The notes beneath the pieces are model-generated. The model had not been told where the DNA came from. It worked only from the letters and a program-made list of their open reading frames with translations, and searched no databases. A stretch of DNA of 64,000 nucleotides from Pollenia angustigena (lineage: Eukaryota > Arthropoda > Insecta > Diptera > Polleniidae). The translations under genes and the position numbers were made by a program. Positions 11,878-23,126 of the stretch are shown piece after piece (position 1 is the stretch's first letter; the number at the start of each line of letters is the position of its first letter). The DNA lies in NCBI GenBank assembly GCA_930367215.1, contig OV884060.1, positions 13,224,001-13,288,000 of the forward strand, in the 5' to 3' direction.

Positions 11878-12462
11878 CAGTAGAATCCCGATAATACGTT
11901 ATCGAAGGGACCGACTGTTTTTTTTACGAATTCGAGGAGTTTTGGATATAAAGAGATTTTGATTAAACGAGGTTAAATCTAATAAAGAAAGACTGGTTAA
12001 TTTGGGCACCGTAACATTACGTTTGGTTCACCCCACAGCGCCAGTTCTTTTTTTTAGTGAAGCATAAATTTAGATTGTTATTGTAATTTGAAATTTTTAC
12101 GTCACACTCATCACAAAAACTAGAAACAAACGAATCTCAAAAAACACAAAAAATTCCAGAAAGAAAACTAACGGCAATCCAAAACAAACTTATAAAAAAC
12201 AGTACCTTTGTATTTTGTTCAAACCCTTTTGGTTTTTATTACGAATTTTAAGAGGTCGTTTACGAGCAAGTATGATTTGAAGAGATCTTCTCAGACTTTG
12301 AATTACAAAAAAAAAAAAATACGAATTAACGAGGGGACCAAAATATATAAGATTTTTGCGAATTCAAGAGTTTTTCTCCAGGGAATAGACGTTTTTTTTC
12401 GAATTGTTGAGGTTTTTAAATTAACGGGGTACGAATTATAGCGGTTTGACTTTTTTTATTTT
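11878..12462 (+). mobile_element. pogo/Tigger-like relic, left end, interrupted
   Basis: Begins CAGTAGAATCCCGATAATAC, resembling the CAGTNGAACCTCG-type terminus of pogo/Tigger elements. The interior repeats ACGAATT-A-GAG phrases such as TACGAATTAACGAGG. No matching right end is seen: a mariner (12463-12936) begins where it would continue. No intact transposase remains. Confidence 0.5.
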
Positions 12463-12936
12463 AAGGGGCGGGTCAATAATTTCGTGACTTTGTATCCGTC
12501 TTTTTACTGAAAGCGCAACACAGCTTTTATCAGCAGGCATCTGTAAGTTGGCTTGTCCAAATTATAATACATAAATTGCGTAATTAAGTTTGTGTTCGAC
12601 AGCAATTGGTTCTACCTTATCATTTGAGGAGAAACTGAACAAAGTTAATTTCGAGAGCTTTTTAGGCACTCATGAATTAGGCTACGAATTGCACCTTCAT
12701 CCGCCCTATTATCCGGATTTAGCCCGAGGGACTGCTTTTTGTTTACAAACCTTACAAAGTTGCTTCGCCGGAAAAAGATAAGACTGCACGATCAAATTTT
12801 ATGACCTGACAAATCTTATGTTTTTGGAAAGGATAAAAAAAAATTGGGAAAACGTTGGACTACGTTGAAAAAAAAAACTTTTTAAACAAAAACCTGTTAT
12901 TCCTATTAAAAGTCACGAACTTATTGACCCCCCTGG
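12463..12936 (+). mobile_element. Internally deleted mariner element
   Basis: The terminal inverted repeats are GGGTCAATAATTTCGTGACTT (in two parts: GGGTCAATAA and TTTCGTGACTT) on the left, and the inverse of GGGTCAATAAGTTCGTGACT on the right (~12912-12931). TA follows the right end at 12937-12938. A ~470 bp length against the ~1.3 kb of an intact mariner shows a large deletion. Transposase remnants lie inside at 12590-12781. Confidence 0.75.
12590..12781 (+). pseudogene. mariner transposase fragment
   Basis: The frame reads HELGYELHLHPPYYPDLARG and ends CFAGKR, matching the conserved mariner block around HPPYSPDLAPSD and the following (L)AGKR. The catalytic Asp of PSD is lost here (ARG in its place). 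The DNA-binding domain and first catalytic residue are deleted, so it cannot be active. Confidence 0.7.
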
Positions 12937-12938
12937 TA

Positions 12939-14526
12939 CAGTAATAAAAATATTATTTTAAAATTCAATTTTTTTTTAAGCCCGAAGCTGCATTGACAAG
13001 CCAATTAAGTTAAGGCAGTGTTAAAACCGCCACCACATCCGTACAATGGCCAATTAGATCATGTGGTATCTCGCTTTTTGACTTTTTCTTTGGGGTCCAA
13101 ACACTTTAAGCATAAAAAAAGTTGTAAAAAGTCAACATCTATTTGCTCATCTTAAAGCACCTTGTTAGATTTTTTTTTAATATTTAAAAAAAAAAAAAAA
13201 AAGAAACAAATAATAAGCTTTAGGCAATAAAAAATTGTAATTAGTTCATCCCCAAAGTATGCAACATCAAGGGGAAATCCAAACTTTTCATAAACATTTA
13301 AGTAAATATGTATATTTTATAAAAGAAAAAAGTTGTATTTCTTTTATAAATTTATTTCCCGCCATAAACTAAAAATTTATTTAAAGCATAAAGTATTTGT
13401 CAGCTAAATTTGATTGTAGCCTCCAGAGGTTATCGAAGTACCACAGTCATAACCTGGTCAAATGTTAGTTGTTCCTTATATTTCTATGAAAGCAATGTTT
13501 TTTTTTTTAATATATAAAATCTAAATTTATTAGGAAGCCTTAAGAACCAAACAGCCCTAAGGTAAACTTTTTTTCTTACCACCTTACTTCTCCCAAATGT
13601 ATGCTATTCATTTTAACTTCATTTAAATTCCGTTTTTTCTCTCTTTATGGTTTTGGCAGTAAGATATTTTTTACCATTAATTTAAAATGATTTACATACT
13701 GCAGTAGTGAAGTTAAAAAAGAAGAAACAAAACATCTAACTGAATATCAAATACACATAATAAAACGAAAAACACAAACGAAAAAGTGTATAAATTAAGT
13801 GCATGTAATGGGAAGAATTTAAATGAAACAAAAAAAAAAAAAAAATAACTTATGATTGCAAATTATTTGCTTTGACATACACATACATACAGATTTACAT
13901 ACAGACTATTTAGATGAGTTTTGTAAAATAAGCACAATTCTATTTGTTTGCACGACGAAAAGAAAACAGCAATACAAAAATATTTATTTTGTCTCTGAAA
14001 AACGTATAATAAAAAAACAAAGTGAATGTTAACAGAAATTATATAAATTCTTATTAACTTTTGCTCAATTTGTCAGAGATTTTTTTTTTTTGGGTGATTT
14101 AAACTCATAAGAATAAAAAGAGACAATTTTGTTAAATGTAGTTGTGTGGGTCTGTTAGAATTCATGGCATATTTTTAGGAAAAAAGGGAATTTAATAATA
14201 TGTTTATTTACTTGCGTTTTGTTTATTCAACTTTGATATAAATATCATAATTATTTTGAATTCAGTATTAATTTTTTAAGTAAAAGAATATTAAATTTAA
14301 GTAGAATATTGTTTAGGCTATAGATTTTAAATAAAGATTTTTAAGAATATAATATACCGTCAGCTCACTATTGGTTTGGCGCTTATGCAAATAAATCGTA
14401 GTGGATAGAAACGACAATGAAGGTTCACATGAAGTTATTTGGAAGTATACCCGATAGAATTTTTTTGTTTTTTCATTACTGTTTCTGGCATTTGTTTTAA
14501 AGAAAAATGTAAATTTTGGTGAGCAT
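12939..14526. other. AT-rich intergenic stretch
   Basis: No gene is seen. A runs lie at ~13183-13202 and ~13829-13845. TACCGTCAGCTCACTATTGG at ~14357 has a weak match at ~37305. Confidence 0.5.
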
Positions 14527-14750
14527 TTATGAACGAACTTAGAAGTTCATAGTAATTAATTAAAAGTGAAAATTAATGTTTTGTGCCGCATACGCCACTT
14601 TTTTTAGTTAATATTTTAAAAGTAGCTTTTTGTGCTGCATACGTAAACTTTCTGCTGTGTATTGAGTTGTTGATATGTATTTTATTTTGCTTTTACTTTA
14701 ACTAAATTTTTTCTTATCGCAATGAAGAGTGAATTTTACAACTGAGTTAG
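14527..14750 (+). repeat. Dispersed repeat, plus copy
   Basis: GAACGAACTTAGAAGTTCAT, GTGCCGCATACGCCACTTT, TGCTGCATACGTA, GCTGTGTATTGAGTTGTTG and ATCGCAATGAAGAGTGAAT all recur in inverted order at 42010-42270. The class is unknown; no terminal repeats or coding frame are visible. Confidence 0.65.
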
Positions 14751-15929
14751 TTTTTTATGAATAATGAAAGGGTTACCACCGTATTCCCAAACGATTATTT
14801 AACTTGCCAAGCGTTTTTCAAGGAAATTAAAAAAAAATTATGAATACAGGCGTTTATCTACAAATAAATGAGCAGTTTATGAAAATATGAGCCCTAGAGT
14901 AGGCAATAGATTTTAAATAAAAGTAATTTAAAAATCTACAGTATTTATTATGACAGCCTAAATATGGGCTATACTTTTGTCAAAGTCAAAAGTAACAACA
15001 GAAATTTGTTAGTTTTTTTGTTGTATTTTGTACTTAAAATCCGCTTTCTTCTTCTTCTAATTTTTTCAAATTTTAACTACCTTCTTCCTATTCATTGCAA
15101 AATTTATCCTTTAAACTCTACACTTAAACCATAATTAAGAAAATATATAATTATATTTGAAAGAAGCTTTTGTTGTTGTTTTTTACACAACTTAAATGTG
15201 AAAGAAAAACAAACAGATTTGAAGACAAGGTATATTTATCGCTTTTTATTAGTGATTTGTTTTTGTTGCTGTCGTTTATTCTTTTGGCTTCCAACCATTA
15301 GCAGCCCAGCCAGTCAGCCATATAACCACAGTGTAAAACATTGAAAACAAAAAAAAAAACTTCCAGATTCTCTTGCACAAAGACAAATGAAGTAAGATTA
15401 TTGTTAATGTAAATGGAATTTCAAAAAGATTTAACATTAGGATTTAAGACAACGAAATTAATGTCCTTTAATTTGGAGAGAAAAAACAACAACAACAAAA
15501 TTAAAGCATATTTGCTTTAAGCAAATAAATTGAAAATTTCTTTATTTTCTCTCGCCCTCGAAATGACAGGTATTTGTGTTGTTAAATAAATGGAAATTTC
15601 TTAAAAAAGTCTTAAATTATATTGTAGAAAGTAAAAGATAAAATGCCTACTTTAGGGCGATTTAGAGCACAGCATATTTATTTATCTAAATTAGATTTTT
15701 ACTCAATTCTCTTTTATTCTTAAATTGTCTTGTGGGATTATCTATGAATTGTCTTATGGAGACGAGTATCATCTACGAACTGAAGATTATTTTAACTAAA
15801 ACATGAGTGATAATTTTTTTTTTGTAAAATTTTCATGCAAAAATATGAAAGAATTTAAAAACAAATTTTGTAAAAATTGTTTAAAAAAAATTTAATGCGA
15901 ATATAAAAAGAAAATTTAGTAAAAAAAAC
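14751..15929. other. AT-rich intergenic stretch
   Basis: No gene is seen and no repeat family was recognised. Confidence 0.45.
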
Positions 15930-16230
15930 ATTTCACTGGTTGCTTGGGGAATGTAAGAAAAGATAAACTCACTGTTTATTGGTGATGTTTTTGTTTAAAC
16001 TTTGATATTATTACAAGTAGAACTGTTGCATTTAATTCTTAAACGCTTAACAGTTTTATTTGGTTTAATATCTTTAGTTTATCTAAAATCTTTGGATGAA
16101 GTTTCCTGACGATCTGGCCTAAGCAACCAGTGAAATGCGCATAGGAATAGCTTATCCCTTCAACAATAAATGTCAGTGTTTTATCAGGAATAAAAATTGG
16201 GAATTAAGCACGAATAACAAAATCTTTTAA
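15930..16230. mobile_element. Truncated copy of the 9.5 kb foldback element
   Basis: Begins in the left arm at CATTTCACTGGTTGCTTGGG and runs through the right arm to GCACGAATAACAAAATC, so the outer left arm is lost. The family flank ATTAAAATTTTGTATTCCC reappears only at 16654, after the insertion of the next element. Confidence 0.75.
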
Positions 16231-16234
16231 CGAT

Positions 16235-16649
16235 GAAACAGAACTGAGTCTTCAACTTCAGGCAAAAATTTTAAAGCCCATAATTAAAACGTCGGCAGTA
16301 ACTTCAAATTCTCTCTCATTTCTTTCATTTTCTTTTGTTCTTATTTTTCTTTGTTTACAAAATGTATGAAATTGAATGAAAGTATTGTAGCATTGTTAAG
16401 AGAATAATTGTAATTATGTGAGAGCATTAGAAAAAACGTCCTCAAAATAAAATTGATTTTATTTCTCGACCGCATTCTCTGGCATAATTTTATGTCAAAC
16501 TGTATGAAAAACATCGTTCAGCCCCAGTTCTGTTTCATCATTTAAATGATGAACGAAAGAAATGAGAGAGAATTTGAAGTTACTGCCGACGTTTTAATTA
16601 TGGGCTTTAACATTTTTGCCTGAAGTTGAAGACTCAGTTCTGTTTCATC
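16235..16649. mobile_element. TTAA-flanked foldback MITE inserted in the preceding element
   Basis: CGATGAAACAGAACTGAGTC at the left is inverted as GACTCAGTTCTGTTTCATCA at the right. The arms extend ~95 bp through CAGTAACTTCAAATTCTCTC. It is bounded by TTAA on both sides. The uninterrupted sequence at 9962-9985 (ACAAAATCTTTTTAAATT) is the corresponding empty site. TTAA duplication is the hallmark of piggyBac-type transposition. Noncoding. Confidence 0.75.
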
Positions 16650-16689
16650 ATTAAATTAAAATTTTGTATTCCCAGAAATTACTTTGATA

Positions 16690-18820
16690 ATAAAATTTAC
16701 TTTTTATAGGAAATTTTACTAAAAGTGTCTATTTATTTATTTCTATTTGTATAAAATTTTGCCACTCTTTATAGTAAATTTTGTTAAAATGCACTTTTTA
16801 TTGAAAATTTTGCTTAAACTTCAATCTTAAATGAAATTTTGCTTAAATTTACTTTTTATAGGAAATTTTGCTATAATTTAATTTTATATCAAATTTTTCT
16901 AAAATTTACTTTTTATAGCAAATTATGCTAAAATTTACTTTTTATAGCCACTTTTGCTAAAATTTACTTTTTATAGAAAATTTTTTTAATAAATATAACC
17001 TTTTTATAGGAAATTTTGATAAAATTTACATTTTATACGAAATTTAGCTGAAATTTATTTTTTTTTCCCCCAAAAATTACTATTTATAGAAAATTTTGCT
17101 TGAATTAATTTTTTATAGGAAATATTGTTAAAATTTACTATATATGCAAAATTTTGTTAATATTTACTTTTTATAGAATATTTTGCTAATAAATATTTAC
17201 TTCTTAAAGGAAATTTAGCTAGAATTTACTTTTTACAGGAAATTTTGCTTAAATTTACTTTTTATAGCAAATATTGCTAAATTTACTTTATATAGCAAAT
17301 TTTGATAAAATTTACTTTTTATAGCAAATTTTGCTAAAAATTTACTTTTATATAAAATTTTTCTAAAATTTACTTTTGTAGCAAATTTTGTTAAAATTTA
17401 CTTTTTATAGAAAATTTTGTTAATACATATCAAATATTAACAGGAAATTTTGCTAAAATTTACTTTTTATAGGAAATTTTGCTACAATTTACTTTTAAGA
17501 GGAAATTTTGCTACAATTCACATCTTACAGGAAATTTTGCTAAAATTCACTTTTTATAGGAAATTTTGGTAAAATTTAATTTTTATAGGAAATTTCGCCA
17601 AAATTTACTTTTTATAGAATATTTACATTTTATAGGAATTTTGGTTAAATTCTACTTTTTATGGTAAATTTCGCTAAAGTTTACTTATTTAAAGAAATTT
17701 TGTTGAAATTTACTTTTTATATGATATTTTGCTAAAATTTACTTTTTATAGGAAATTTTGTTAAAATTTACTTTTTATAGGAATTTTGGGTAAACTCTAC
17801 TTTTTATGGTAAATTTTGCTAAAATTTACTAATTTTAGGAAATTTCGCTAAATTTTATAAGAAATATTTTGCTAAAATTGACTTTTTATAGGAAATTTTG
17901 CTAAAATTTGCTTTTTATAGTAAATTTTGCTAGAATTTACTTTTTATAGTAAACTTTAGTAAAATTTACTTTTTATAGAAATTTTGCTAAAATTTACTTT
18001 TTATAGAAAATTTTGCTAGAATTTACTTTTTATAGGAAATTTTGTTAAACTTTCCTTTTTATGGGAAATTTTGCTAAAATTTACTTTTTATAGGAAATTT
18101 TGTTAAAATTTACTTTTTATAGAATATTTACTTTTTATAGGAATTTTGGGTAAACTCTACTTTTTATGGTAAATTTTGCTAAAATTTACTAATTTTAGGA
18201 AATTTCGCTAAATTTTATAAGAAATATTTTGCTAAAATTGACTTTTTATAGGAAATTTTGCTAAAATTTGCTTTTAATAGTAAATTTTGCTAGAATTTAC
18301 TTTTTATAGTAAACTTTACTTTTTATAGAAATTTTGCTAAAATTTACTTTTTATAGAAAATTTTGCTAGAATTTACTTTTTATAGGAAATTTTGTTAAAC
18401 TTTCCTTTTTATGGGAAATTTTGCTAAAATTTACTTTTTATAGGAAATTTTGTTAAAATTTACTTTTTATAGAATATTTACTTTTTATAGGAATTTTGGG
18501 TAAACTCTACTTTTTATGGTAAATTTTGCTAAAATTTACTTATTTTAGGAAATTTCGCTAAATTTTATAGGAAATATTTTGCTAAAATTGACTTTTTATA
18601 GGAAATTTTGCTAAAATTTGCTTTTTATAGTAAATTTTGCTAGAATTTACTTTTTATAGGAAACTTTGTTAAAATTTACTTTTTATTGGAATTTTGCTAA
18701 AATTTATTTTTATAGGAAATTTTGTTAAACTTTACTTTTTATGGGAAATTTTGCTAAAATTTACTTTTTATAGAAAATTTTGTTAAAATATTCTTTTTAT
18801 GGGAAATTTTGCTAAAACAT
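16690..18820. repeat. 2.1 kb array of ~29 bp tandem units with higher-order repeat
   Basis: Roughly 70 degenerate units of AAATTTACTTTTTATAGG then AAATTTTGCTA follow one another without spacers. Within it a longer block starting GAATTTTGGGTAAACTCTAC recurs at 17781, 18141 and 18491 (periods 360 and 350) and is almost identical between copies. This shows recent amplification of ~12 units at a time. The array is minisatellite- or satellite-like and noncoding. Confidence 0.9.
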
Positions 18821-20254
18821 ATTTTATTTTTTTGTAAAAAAAAAAGGTTTTTTGTTAATTTAAACCTGAACTCACATTCAAAAGGCGTATTGGCATAGCC
18901 GTTATTTCTTTTTGAGTAACGTTATCGGAATCGTATCGGCAAGAAGGCATATCGTTACATCCCTACTTTATTACGACATTTACAATTCCCAAATTTTCTT
19001 AAAACTTAATTTCCTTAAACTAAAGCAGTTATTTCTTAAAAGAATAATTAAAATTCCTTACTCCTAAAAGGACGCAACACTTTAATATTTCCTTCGGCAC
19101 ATTTAGAATGTAATTGTTACTAGATTTAAGAAAATACTGGCCTTCTATTCTACTTAAAATCTTAATTAAACATTAAATTAAATGCAAAATCTATTGGATT
19201 ACATATAAATAAACAAATGTTTATTGTAAAGAGTGTTTGTTACTTCAAAGAATATTTACAAAAAAAAAAAAAGTTGAAATACTTTAAACTAAATTTCTAT
19301 AAAATTAATCATTTTGTGGTTTTAAAAACGAATTGAAAAGAAAAATTTAAACAAAAGAAAAAGTTATTTTTTATAAGAAAAAACTTATTGAACAAAATGT
19401 TTCCAAAGCTGCCTGTAGAGAATTAAAATTCTATTACATTAAAGAATAGTGTAATTACAACATGCATTACAGAAACAAAGAAAAGAGAAACATATTGAAA
19501 ATAAATTTTTGTTTTCAACAAAAACTTTAAAACAAAAATTTTTCAGTTTGAAAAACTATTTCCTGTTTCGTATTTTATATTTCTCTCAGTTGCCTTTTGT
19601 CTGAAAATAAAGCAAGAAAATCTTACGACAACATTGTTGTAGGAAGCATTTCCCAAGGAAAACTTTTACTTTAGATTCTGCGTGACATTCAAGTTTTCCT
19701 TTTTATTTGTGGGTTTTAGCAGAATAAAACAAAAAAGAAATTTTAAAAAATCCCTAAGTAGAATAAAGTACCGAGCTACAAGTAAAAGTTTCTTATTGGG
19801 ATGACATTTATGTTCGCCACCAAAAACTAAAGAAACTATGACAGTAATACCGTGTTAAAAGAACTACAACAAGCGAACTAAATATGACATGAAAATACTT
19901 ATTGTAGATTTTAAGGTTGATTGTTTTAAATGGCACGAAATAAAATCAATTTATTACTTTCTTTCACTACATTAACTATTGCTTTTCAAACTTCCAACGA
20001 ACCAAGAAAATGCTGCATGTTGCAAGTTCTTTCTTAGTTTTGCCGACTATTGAGAATAAAGTGTAAAAGAAAGTTTAAATTTAGGTGAGTAAATGATGAA
20101 AGAAATATTGAAACAAGTAGGATTTAAAAAGTCCATGGTGAATTGTTAATATTATTTTAACTTAACGTTCACTTTGCAAAACTAAAGGAAGAACGCAAGA
20201 GATTTTCTGTAGACAAATTCGATGGAGGGGGAATTATTTCAAAAAATGCTCCCT
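18821..20254. other. AT-rich stretch with one transposon-like terminus
   Basis: No gene is seen. At 18895-18963 the sequence GCATATCGTTACATCCCTA, read inverted as TAGGGATGTAACGATATGC, resembles the end of a hAT-type element. The partner end was not found, so it is not called separately. Confidence 0.4.
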
Positions 20255-20417
20255 TAGAAATTTGTAGGCTAGCTAGTAGTGAGCTAGTCTATCAACCCTG
20301 GGGTTGCGGGTTCGATTCCCGCCAGAGACTCTGGTTTCTTTCCTGCAGACAAGCTTCAAGCTTCACGGGGATTGGCATAGGGATTAAAAAAAAAAATAAA
20401 AAAAAAAAAAAAAAAGT
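20255..20417 (+). repeat. tRNA-derived SINE with A tail
   Basis: Contains a perfect tRNA T-arm (GCGGG TTCGATT CCCGC, ~20306-20322), including the B box GGTTCGATTCC. An A-box-like TAGCTAGTAG lies upstream at ~20267. An A-rich tail spans ~20386-20417. The acceptor and D arms do not pair as a tRNA, and the tail indicates retroposition. It is distinct from the SINE at 3905 and 41623. Confidence 0.7.
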
Positions 20418-21198
20418 ATGCAAAGATATTTTAACTAGAGCAAGAGAGATAGAGGATTTCTTTAAAAATTTTCTAAAGAGGGATTTTATGGATCAGATAG
20501 TTTCAAACGAAAAACAAAAAATCTCTATTAAGTTGCAGTCACACGTTTAAGTTTTCCTTCAAGATTTTTTTCCATATGGATACTGCGTGTCAAAATTCAC
20601 CAAAATATAAAGCAGTGACGTAGGCAGCACGCAATTTTTTTTAAATTATTTTGAAGATGCCATCAAAAAAACCACTTATAACTAACTATAAGTCTTTAAA
20701 GACAAAAGAAAAATTTACTCGTTAAAATTGTAATCAGCTGTTTTCTTGACTATAAATTGAAACACACAATGGGAAAAGAGTATTTGAAAGCAAATTCGCA
20801 TCAAATGTTAAATGTATGAGTAAATAAGTGTAAGTGTAAGTGTAACACAAGTTAAAAGAGTGTGTAATAGAGAAATATTTGTATAATATTTGTTATAATA
20901 TTCTTTTATCACAGAAATCTTATTAAAAAACGACGTTTAAAATCTTGCGTTTTCGATTTCCTGAACATCCCTGATTATTTCAAACAAAAGAAATACAATT
21001 TTTTTTGGACAATTTTAAACCAAAAGAAAGATTTTTTTTTCCAGTTGGAAACACAGAGGTGTCATGCAATGTCATTAAACTGTGCTAAACTACAGATACC
21101 ATCTGGATAGTTTTTGACATTGGTAATTTCCGGTTAAATGTAGTTTGCGTATTATAAGGGCAACACATGAAACGTGTAACAATAAATTGTATATGAAA
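20418..21198. other. AT-rich intergenic stretch
   Basis: No gene is seen. A short GTGTAA tandem (GTAAGTGTAAGTGTAAGTG) lies at ~20826-20846. Confidence 0.5.
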
Positions 21199-21796
21199 AA
21201 CAAGTAAGAAAGTATAGTCGGTCAAGCCCGACCATATGATACCCTACACCACAGTATTTAAACACACATCATGCTTATGTGTCCATGTGAATATGGGTTT
21301 ATCTCTGTTTATAAACTTCATGAAAATCGGTTTGAAAGTTTGTGAGAGGCAGAAATTGCCCCCTGCCTCCCCTTGTGGTCCTATTTTTTAAAAACTGTAT
21401 AGCTTATGTGTCCATATAGATATCGATCTATCTATGTTTTAAATTTCATTAAAATCAGCTTGATAGTTTCTGAGAGGAAGAAATTTCCCCCATCTTCCCT
21501 CGTGGTCCTACGATTTCAATAGGCTTGGTCCTTGTGCCAATAAGATTCTATGACCCAAATTTTATCAAATTATCTCCAAAATTGCGACCTGTACTTTGCG
21601 CACAAGGTTACATGGACAGCCAGCCATCCTGCCAGCCTGCCAGCCAGCCGGACGGACATCGTTAGTTCGACTCAGAAAGTGATTATGAGTAGATCGGTAT
21701 ACTTTAAGGTGGGTCTAGGACCACTATTTTAAGGCGTTACACACATCCGCACAAATGCATAATACCCTCTCCACTATTGTGGTGTGGGTATAATAA
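21199..21796 (+). repeat. Hairpin-led interspersed repeat family 1, copy A
   Basis: Opens AACAAGTAAGAAAGTATA, then the hairpin GTCGG-TCAAGC-CCGAC and GATACCCTACACCACAG. Two ~125 bp monomers with AAAATCGGTTTGA-AGTTTGTGAGAGG follow. It ends with a GACGGACATCG/CGACTCAG block and CACTATTGTGGTGTGGGTAT. Other copies are at 23672, 31240, 32996, 36481, 37628, 46355 and 47011. Frames inside it are repeat-derived. It resembles widely dispersed fly repeats with the same GACGGACATCG block; its class is not established here. Confidence 0.8.
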
Positions 21797-21869
21797 ATAA
21801 AAAGTCATTAAAACTCAAGTGTGGGGTACAACTGACGAATATTTTGTACAATAATTTACACAAGAATTC

Positions 21870-22376
21870 ATGAAACACGTAAAGCAAAATTAATAGATGA
21901 GCAACAACGAGAGTGTCGGCAAAATAGAGCTTTGAACAAGTCGCAATGCAATCATGGCATCGCTAACTGCCCTATTGCCCAGGTTCGGATGTTGTAGTAC
22001 GCCTTGGAAATTATAAAACGTAAGATAAGACCCCAGGCGACTGTACCCCTAATTTTGACGGCGTTGCGGCCGCTAAAGAAAAAACTGACGACGACAATAT
22101 TGTCACCAGACCAACGAGTTGTGATGATGTCTATGCTTATATGTTTTCTGTCGCCAACGATGTTTCTGACGTTGCTGCTGTGCCTGCTGCTTCTGGAACC
22201 CATGCTGTTACGGATAATACTGCTGTTTCGGATGTTTAAGGCCAATACGAACACTGACGTCCCGATGCCGAACGAAAACGTTTGGTCATCTAATGCACGC
22301 CCAAGTATTCAAGCAAACTTTTCTTCAGCTGCTTATACCCATGATCAACACAAACGCAGAATTCCTAACCGCTGCT
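21870..22376 (+). pseudogene. Frame-disrupted coding-like relic, unknown protein
   Basis: Three open segments line up. Frame A (to the TAG near 21994) reads DEQQRECRQNRALNKSQCNH and continues GIANCPIAQV. Frame B (about 22020-22238) reads TDDDNIVTRPTSCDDVYAYM and then FSVANDVSDVAAVPAASG. Back in frame A to TAA at 22378, it reads ANTNTDVPMPNENVWSSNAR. Composition is balanced and GC is higher than the surroundings, unlike random AT-rich frames. The overlapping 124-codon frame (22004-22378) uses a leucine-rich wrong frame in the middle. Two compensating shifts plus a stop suggest a decayed gene or retroposed copy. No family was recognised. Confidence 0.45.
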
Positions 22377-22591
22377 AATTTGATAGATTTGATTTTATAG
22401 TAAATTTTACACGGGAAAAATTATTTTCTATACAAAATTGCGAAAACACAGAAACTTTTTTTAAAGAGTTACAAAAAAACTACAAACGAAAGAAACATTT
22501 TATTAGCAATTTGAAACGAGAAAAGATTTTTAATTAAATATGTATGTTATAAACTGAGCGATGACTTTTAAGAGCTAATTTAATTAAAATT

Positions 22592-23126
22592 AGTTATTTC
22601 GTTTGTAATTTCTACAATATTGATCTTTGACCCTATAAAGTATTTAAATTCTGGGTCATTATAAGAATTTACCGATGTCCGTCTGTCTGTTGAAATGGGT
22701 TTTCCGAAGACTCCATATGTGATGGGGACTTGGTAGTTATATATTTATGTCGCATATAGTCCGGGTTTGTTTGTTATTAAAATTCAGCCTGATCGGTCCA
22801 CAAATGACTGTGATATGAGCAAAAAATCTCGACTGCCCCTATTATTGCCCAAAAAACCCTTGTTGTTGTTTTTTTTTATTACATTTTTATGTGTATTAGG
22901 AAAACAGCAGGAGCTAAAGTTTCCAAATTAGGTGCAAACATCTTGGTTATCAATTCACAACATCCAACAAAATGTGGGCGGAATTGGACAAGTGGGCGTG
23001 GCACTTCCCATACAAACCAATTACAGATTTCTGTATATCTGGTGAAAGGCAAAAGCCAAAGTTTCCAACTTCGTTACAAGCATCTCGTTTATCAATTCAC
23101 AACATTCGACAAAATCTGGGGAATTG
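22592..23126 (-). repeat. Hairpin-led repeat family 2, 3' half (minus strand)
   Basis: Reads inverted relative to 33847-35446. It shares TTTGTAATTTCTACAATATT, the GATGTCCGTCTGTCTGTTGA block and AAACAGCAGGAGCTAAAG. It is cut at ~23126 by another element and resumes at 24554. The 132-codon frame here is repeat-derived. Confidence 0.7.

Noticed and set aside
16690..18820. Possible CRISPR-like array of short repeats
   Set aside because: Units are contiguous with no unique spacers, are degenerate throughout, and the sequence is eukaryotic; it is a tandem minisatellite or satellite.
18895..18963. hAT-like end GCATATCGTTACATCCCTA beside the 29 bp array
   Set aside because: No matching second end was found, so an element containing the array could not be supported.
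22004..22378. 124-codon open frame taken as a membrane protein
   Set aside because: The leucine-rich middle is the wrong frame across a frame-B coding-like segment, so the frame is a composite and not a real membrane protein.
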